A DNA stretch of 26,922 nt from Zestomicrobium sp964482405 (lineage in GTDB: Archaea; Thermoproteota; Thermoprotei_A; Sulfolobales; NBVN01). Made by a program: the position numbers and the translations under genes. Under the pieces are notes generated by a model. It did not search any database. It was not told where the DNA came from and worked only from the letters and a program-made list of their open reading frames with translations. The DNA lies in contig CAYZXH010000022.1 of the NCBI GenBank assembly GCA_964482405.1, positions 1 through 26,922 on the forward strand, written 5' to 3'. Below are positions 23,358-26,922 of this stretch, one piece after another (position 1 is the stretch's first letter; every line of letters starts with the position of its first letter).

Positions 23358-24364
23358 CCCCTACCCTTAAGGAACTCATCAGTTAAACCACCCTCACCTA
23401 AGCTAACCAAGTATTTTTTATCTATTCTTTCCTTAGCCATCACCCAAGGTAATAACACGTCCAGGATGTTCCACCTACTATAATATATTATCGCTGAAGA
23501 AACCCCTATTATCGGCTTTCCCTGAGCGTAGGCTACCATACTCATGGTGTTAGGTTTGATGGGTATCCCGTACATAACGACCTCATCAGCTACCTCGGCA
23601 ATAGACTTAGGTGTTAGGTCTGTTGGGTCCACACTCATCCCTCCCGTCACGATCACAGCGTCATACTCCCTTAAAAACCTGGTTATAGCTTCTTTAATCC
23701 GCGTCAAGTCGTCGGGAACTATAGCGATCTCCGATACTGTCCCACCATACTCCAAGACCTTATTCTTAACAACTGGCGAAGCCTTATCCTCTATTAAACC
23801 CTCAAAAACTTCAGTACCGGTAATCACGACACCCACCCTCAACTTATTGAAGGGACTTACCTCAATAACCGGTCTGCAACCCTCTAACTCTATGAGTAAA
23901 TTGCTTAAGTAGTCCTTAGGCACGGTGAGCGGTATTAAGTCGACGATGCCGATGATGTTGCCTGCGTCAACGACCATGCCTTTACGCTTAGTAACGACCA
24001 CGAAAACCCCTGTGGAGTTCACTCTCTCTAAGCAAGAACTGTTAATTTTTAGGAGGCCCCGGACGGTGGATTTAAGGATTGCCTTACCCTCATCACCTAA
24101 GGAAACCTCAACGTTACTGCCAGCTAAATACTTACCTAGCTCAACCACCGCTTCCTCCTCATGCAAGTCGTTTACTACACTCCCTAAACTATCGTAAACG
24201 TAGACGTAGTTATGCCCCGCTTTCTTAAGCGCCTCAACGTCTGAGCTAGTTATGACGCGTCCACGCCTCAGGAGAGCTCCCTTAAAAGATTCAGTCACTA
24301 GGGAAACATCATATGCGAGAACTTTGCCGACGGCTTCCTCGGCCTTAAGTATTCTTAGCAACAC
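23348..24364 (-). CDS. MoeA-like molybdopterin-binding protein
   Basis: A 338-residue protein. The N-terminal part (about 1-165) resembles the short molybdopterin-binding family (LLRILKAEEAVGKVLAYDVS, FKGALLRRGRVI). The C-terminal MoCF domain (about 170-310) carries GVVITGTEVFEG and the nucleotide loop VIVTGGMSVDPTD. It would bind the pterin and help metal insertion or adenylation. It is shorter than full MoeA (about 400 residues), so it may be a regulatory or special paralogue. It starts the minus-strand operon with moaA and moaC. Confidence 0.82.
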   Translation of the reverse strand: MLLRILKAEEAVGKVLAYDVSLVTESFKGALLRRGRVITSSDVEALKKAGHNYVYVYDSLGSVVNDLHEEEAVVELGKYLAGSNVEVSLGDEGKAILKSTVRGLLKINSSCLERVNSTGVFVVVTKRKGMVVDAGNIIGIVDLIPLTVPKDYLSNLLIELEGCRPVIEVSPFNKLRVGVVITGTEVFEGLIEDKASPVVKNKVLEYGGTVSEIAIVPDDLTRIKEAITRFLREYDAVIVTGGMSVDPTDLTPKSIAEVADEVVMYGIPIKPNTMSMVAYAQGKPIIGVSSAIIYYSRWNILDVLLPWVMAKERIDKKYLVSLGEGGLTDEFLKGRGWR

Positions 24365-24424
24365 TTGAATCCCCCCAACAGCGTAATTTACCTAGTTAAC
24401 ATAGTTATTTTAGGTAATAAGCGT

Positions 24425-24448
24425 AACGTAAACACACTTATTTACGTT
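24425..24448. repeat. Perfect eight-base inverted repeat
   Basis: AACGTAAA (24425-24432) and TTTACGTT (24441-24448) face each other across an eight-base gap between the MoeA-like gene and the DUF998-like gene. A second small hairpin (CTCCT, loop ACGAC, AGGAG) follows at 24460-24474. Either could be an operator or a transcript structure; no function is known. Confidence 0.5.
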
Positions 24449-24506
24449 CGACCTATCATCTCCTACGACAGGAGTACGTCAAATAGAGCTTATATTCGCT
24501 AGCTAA

Positions 24507-24516
24507 TTATTTTATA
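24507..24516 (+). promoter_or_regulatory. Possible TATA box for the DUF998-like gene
   Basis: TTATTTTATA lies just before the in-frame stop at 24515-24517. Transcription would start near 24537, so the message would have little or no leader. Confidence 0.3.
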
Positions 24517-24517
24517 G

Positions 24518-25096
24518 GGATCTACTCTGAGCAAATCTCTTACTAAATACCTTCGTTACAACGGTTTATTAGCTTTCATTATCGCGTACGTATTCATCTT
24601 CGCTTCAATCTTAATCAACCCTTGGTTCAACGTGTTCGAGAACGCGTTAAGTGACTTAGGTAGGATAGGTCTCGAAAACAATTATGTGTTTAACACAGGC
24701 TTAATACTTGCCGCCATCACAGCACTAACATACATACCGAGTCTGCTAGACTTCTTTAAGTCTAGGATCGGTTTCATGAGCCTCGGCATCTTCCTAATCG
24801 CTATCCTCCACCTACTACTAATAGGTGTATTCCCAGAGGGAACGAAACCTCACGGATTTGTCTCCTACGAGTTCTTCGCGTTAATGACTATAAGTCTACT
24901 ATTCATAGGGATCTCACTAATCGCGGAGGGAAGGGGTAAATATGGTGCTTCCTTCCTACTACTCTTCATTCTTAGCTTGAGCGGCTCACTCCTGGTTAAG
25001 TGGCCTTCCATAGCTTTGCTAGAACTATACAACATTACATTATATAATGTAGGAGTAGCTATCTTAACATACCTCCAACTTAAAAAGCAACCCTAG
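24518..25096 (+). CDS. DUF998-like membrane protein with no ordinary start codon
   Basis: The first GTG, at 24632, would give 154 residues beginning FENALSDLG, but the frame is open upstream to a stop at 24515-24517 and encodes a convincing first helix (YNGLLAFIIAYVFIFASILI) followed by NPWFNVFENALSDLG, the conserved N-terminal core of DUF998 proteins. Between 24518 and 24632 no ATG, GTG or TTG is in frame; CTG at 24527 is the nearest candidate. The full frame has about 192 codons and about six helices. The gene may use a CTG start, may hold a sequence error, or may be decayed at its 5' end. Function unknown; members are integral membrane proteins. It converges on the phosphoesterase gene. 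Confidence 0.65.
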   Translation, partial: GSTLSKSLTKYLRYNGLLAFIIAYVFIFASILINPWFNVFENALSDLGRIGLENNYVFNTGLILAAITALTYIPSLLDFFKSRIGFMSLGIFLIAILHLLLIGVFPEGTKPHGFVSYEFFALMTISLLFIGISLIAEGRGKYGASFLLLFILSLSGSLLVKWPSIALLELYNITLYNVGVAILTYLQLKKQP

Positions 25097-25125
25097 ACTT
25101 TTAGGCGAAAACTGTGTGGTTACGG

Positions 25126-26922
25126 TTATTTACGTCCCCTAACCACTACTAAGATAATTACTACGGCCACTACCGCAATCAAGACCGCTACCAATCCCCA
25201 CCACTCAATGACCGGTCCCGGCAATTGCGGGGGTGAGGTAGTTGTCGGTGTCGTTATTGGTGTGGTGGGGGTTGTGGGCGTCATCGTAGGCGTGGTCGTG
25301 GGCGTTGTAGTTGGTGTAGTTGTAGTGTTGGTTGTCGGTGTAGTGGTCGGCGTTGTTGTCGGGGTTGTCGTTACCTCCACATAGTTTATGATTACTTCCT
25401 GAGACTCCGTCACGTGCCCGGCTATGTCGGTAGCTACAGCTTTTATTATTACTTGATTAGTTGTTAGTTGAGGTATTTGAGCTATGTAGGTTCCTTGAGA
25501 TTCTTGAACAGCTACCTCACTCCATTCAGGATCTCCGGGCTTCTTATAGAGTAGCTTAACTGTGTCAAGACCCCAGCCAGGATCTGACGCGGTTATGTAT
25601 ACAGTCACCACGCTTTTTCCTGAGATAGGTTTTGTGGGGGTGTAGTACGTTATTTGAACTGAGGGCGGTGTCTCATCTGGGTATGATGAGTAGATTAAGT
25701 ATAGCTTCATGTTCTGCTTTAATGGCACACTACATTTAGCTAGCCATAAGTCTCCGTACGCTGTGTGCTCGCAATCTATGTTGGTTGTGTTATATCTTGC
25801 GTAGAGCTTGTACGACGATACGTCAAGCGTCTTATTTAAGAAGAAGTAGAGCGTGAAGTTATCGGTTATGAGCGGTAATTGCGAAGTAGTTGATATTAGG
25901 TTAGCGTACAGCGTTAGGTTAGCGTTAGTGATCACCTTAAGATTAAAGCCGTCAGCGGGGTATGAAGCGTTCTCAGAGTATGTTCCCCCACCGTAGTTAA
26001 TAGCTCTCACAGTACCGTTGATGTAAACCTGGTAAAGCCTGTAACCCCTGTAGTGAGACGTACCACCGTCAGCCGTGGTCACGGTCATGAACCACGTTCT
26101 GTAAGCGTATAAGAGTGTTGAGTCAGTGTGTATGTGTCCTGAGAAAACACCTATTATGTTGGGGTAGCGGTCTATGATTTGAAGGAAGGTAAGCGTCACA
26201 CCTAAGTTCTCGCGCCAGCTATAGTACATAGAACCCAGCAACGACTGGTAACTCGAGGAATTACCTGATAGTATGCCGAAACCTGTGAAGAGCGGGTGAT
26301 GCATTAGTATGAGCACCTTCTTCTCAGACGTGCTGTAGGCGCTTAAAGTAGTGTTAAGCCAAGTCAGTTGTTCTGTGTCTAGAACACCGCCATAACCAGT
26401 ATCCAGCCCTACTAAAACGAAATCTCCTACTTCCCTAACCCAGTAGCGAGGACCAACGTACGTGCCGTACAACTTGTAGAAGCTGCTTAAACTACCTACC
26501 TGTGACCAATCATGGTTACCGGGGACGCAGAAGGTCGGTCTCAGGAATTTGTTAGTGATCTTCATGAAGTCTCTATACGAGTATATGTCACTGCCCACGT
26601 CAGCGATATCGCCGGTAATTAAGATTATGTCTGGCTCAATATAATTTGCTAGAGCCACATACCTCTCATACCTGTTGGAAGCCCACCAATTATCCATGGA
26701 AATGCCGATGTGGATATCGCTAAGATGCATTATCTTAAGCGATGTGGGGTATTCCTCAACAACCCACAAACTCCTAGGACTGACTACCCTATATCTGGCG
26801 CCGTCAACCACCGCCTCAACCAATATGGTATAGAGTCCTGATTCTAAGTCCGGAAGTAACGCCTCAATAGTTGCTGTGCCAGGCCCCGTAGTAATTGTTA
26901 AGTTACTTACCTCGTACTCCCT
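25126..26922 (-). CDS. Surface-anchored metallophosphoesterase, 5' part outside window
   Basis: At least 598 residues, still open at the window end; the TTG at 26823 is not the true start because the frame goes on upstream with an Ig-like beta segment (LTITTGPGTATIEA). The calcineurin-like phosphoesterase core follows in order: HLSDIHIG, ITGDIAD, PGNHDW, LMHHPLF and GVFSGHIH, all metal ligands present. After it come beta-rich regions (SVVTVYITASDPGWGLDTVKLLYKKPG), a Thr/Pro repeat stalk of about 45 residues, and a terminal helix (WWGLVAVLIAVVAVVIILVVV) ending RGRK. It should thus be an enzyme on the cell surface, cleaving phosphate esters outside. The signal peptide must lie upstream. Substrate unknown. 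Confidence 0.87.
   Translation of the reverse strand, partial: REYEVSNLTITTGPGTATIEALLPDLESGLYTILVEAVVDGARYRVVSPRSLWVVEEYPTSLKIMHLSDIHIGISMDNWWASNRYERYVALANYIEPDIILITGDIADVGSDIYSYRDFMKITNKFLRPTFCVPGNHDWSQVGSLSSFYKLYGTYVGPRYWVREVGDFVLVGLDTGYGGVLDTEQLTWLNTTLSAYSTSEKKVLILMHHPLFTGFGILSGNSSSYQSLLGSMYYSWRENLGVTLTFLQIIDRYPNIIGVFSGHIHTDSTLLYAYRTWFMTVTTADGGTSHYRGYRLYQVYINGTVRAINYGGGTYSENASYPADGFNLKVITNANLTLYANLISTTSQLPLITDNFTLYFFLNKTLDVSSYKLYARYNTTNIDCEHTAYGDLWLAKCSVPLKQNMKLYLIYSSYPDETPPSVQITYYTPTKPISGKSVVTVYITASDPGWGLDTVKLLYKKPGDPEWSEVAVQESQGTYIAQIPQLTTNQVIIKAVATDIAGHVTESQEVIINYVEVTTTPTTTPTTTPTTNTTTTPTTTPTTTPTMTPTTPTTPITTPTTTSPPQLPGPVIEWWGLVAVLIAVVAVVIILVVVRGRK
25248..25376 (-). repeat. Thr/Pro-rich codon repeat (surface stalk)
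   Basis: A run of ACN-ACN-CCN type codons encodes TTTP-like repeats just before the membrane helix of the phosphoesterase. The same kind of linker borders the N gap in the sugar-binding protein. Such stalks are probably O-glycosylated. Confidence 0.8.

Noticed and set aside
26821..26823. TTG as start of the phosphoesterase
   Set aside because: The frame continues upstream with a beta-sandwich-like sequence to the window end and no signal peptide follows the TTG.

Overview
This window looks like chromosomal DNA of a hyperthermophilic crenarchaeote (Thermoproteota), most like the Desulfurococcales. The reasons are archaeal-type genes (GPN-loop GTPase, HTH-ThiN regulator, tungsten aldehyde oxidoreductase, GH57 amylopullulanase), TATA-like boxes about 26 bases before starts, many GTG/TTG starts behind GGTGA-type ribosome binding sites, and two box C/D guide RNAs. 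The genus is inferred, not proven. No rRNA, tRNA, CRISPR array or intact transposase was seen.

Layout. 1-728 is the 3' part of an oligopeptide ABC ATPase (oppF type); its first 15 bases match the right-end motif of an IS200/IS605-like remnant at 14603-14632. 818-2463 holds an SDR oxidoreductase and a convergent dihydroorotate dehydrogenase. 2633-9320 is a starch-use operon: a membrane-anchored GH57 amylopullulanase, an anchored sugar-binding protein (with a 100-N assembly gap in its Thr/Pro linker) and two MalF/MalG-type permeases. 9321-9591 carries two outward-facing box C/D sRNAs, one with a guide complementary to the 5' end of archaeal 16S rRNA. 9583-11605 holds a processive-type GT2 enzyme, a possible 41-residue protein and a short MscS-like channel.

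11655-14251 is a tungsten enzyme operon: a 16-Cys ferredoxin, an AOR-family oxidoreductase and a MoaD-like protein. 14252-14758 has no credible gene but holds a candidate structured RNA and the IS200/IS605-like end. 14759-17412 holds an alpha-glucan phosphorylase, a GPN GTPase and a small Cys-rich protein. 17475-21161 is a thiamine-precursor uptake locus: a ThiR-like regulator facing the YkoE, EcfT and double EcfA parts of an ECF transporter. 21264-24364 is the pterin cofactor cluster (moaD, moaE, moaC, moaA and a MoeA-like protein), which would supply the tungstopterin for the AOR. 24518-26922 holds a DUF998-like membrane protein with no ordinary start codon and the C-terminal part of a surface-anchored metallophosphoesterase that runs off the window.

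Together the genes suggest a heterotroph that cuts starch outside the cell, imports maltodextrins, splits glucans by phosphorolysis, oxidises aldehydes with a ferredoxin-linked tungsten enzyme, and imports thiamine precursor. The least expected elements are the sRNA pair, the 14.3-14.7 kb non-coding block, the Asp in place of a cluster Cys in the AOR, and the apparent insertion-element end at the window edge.
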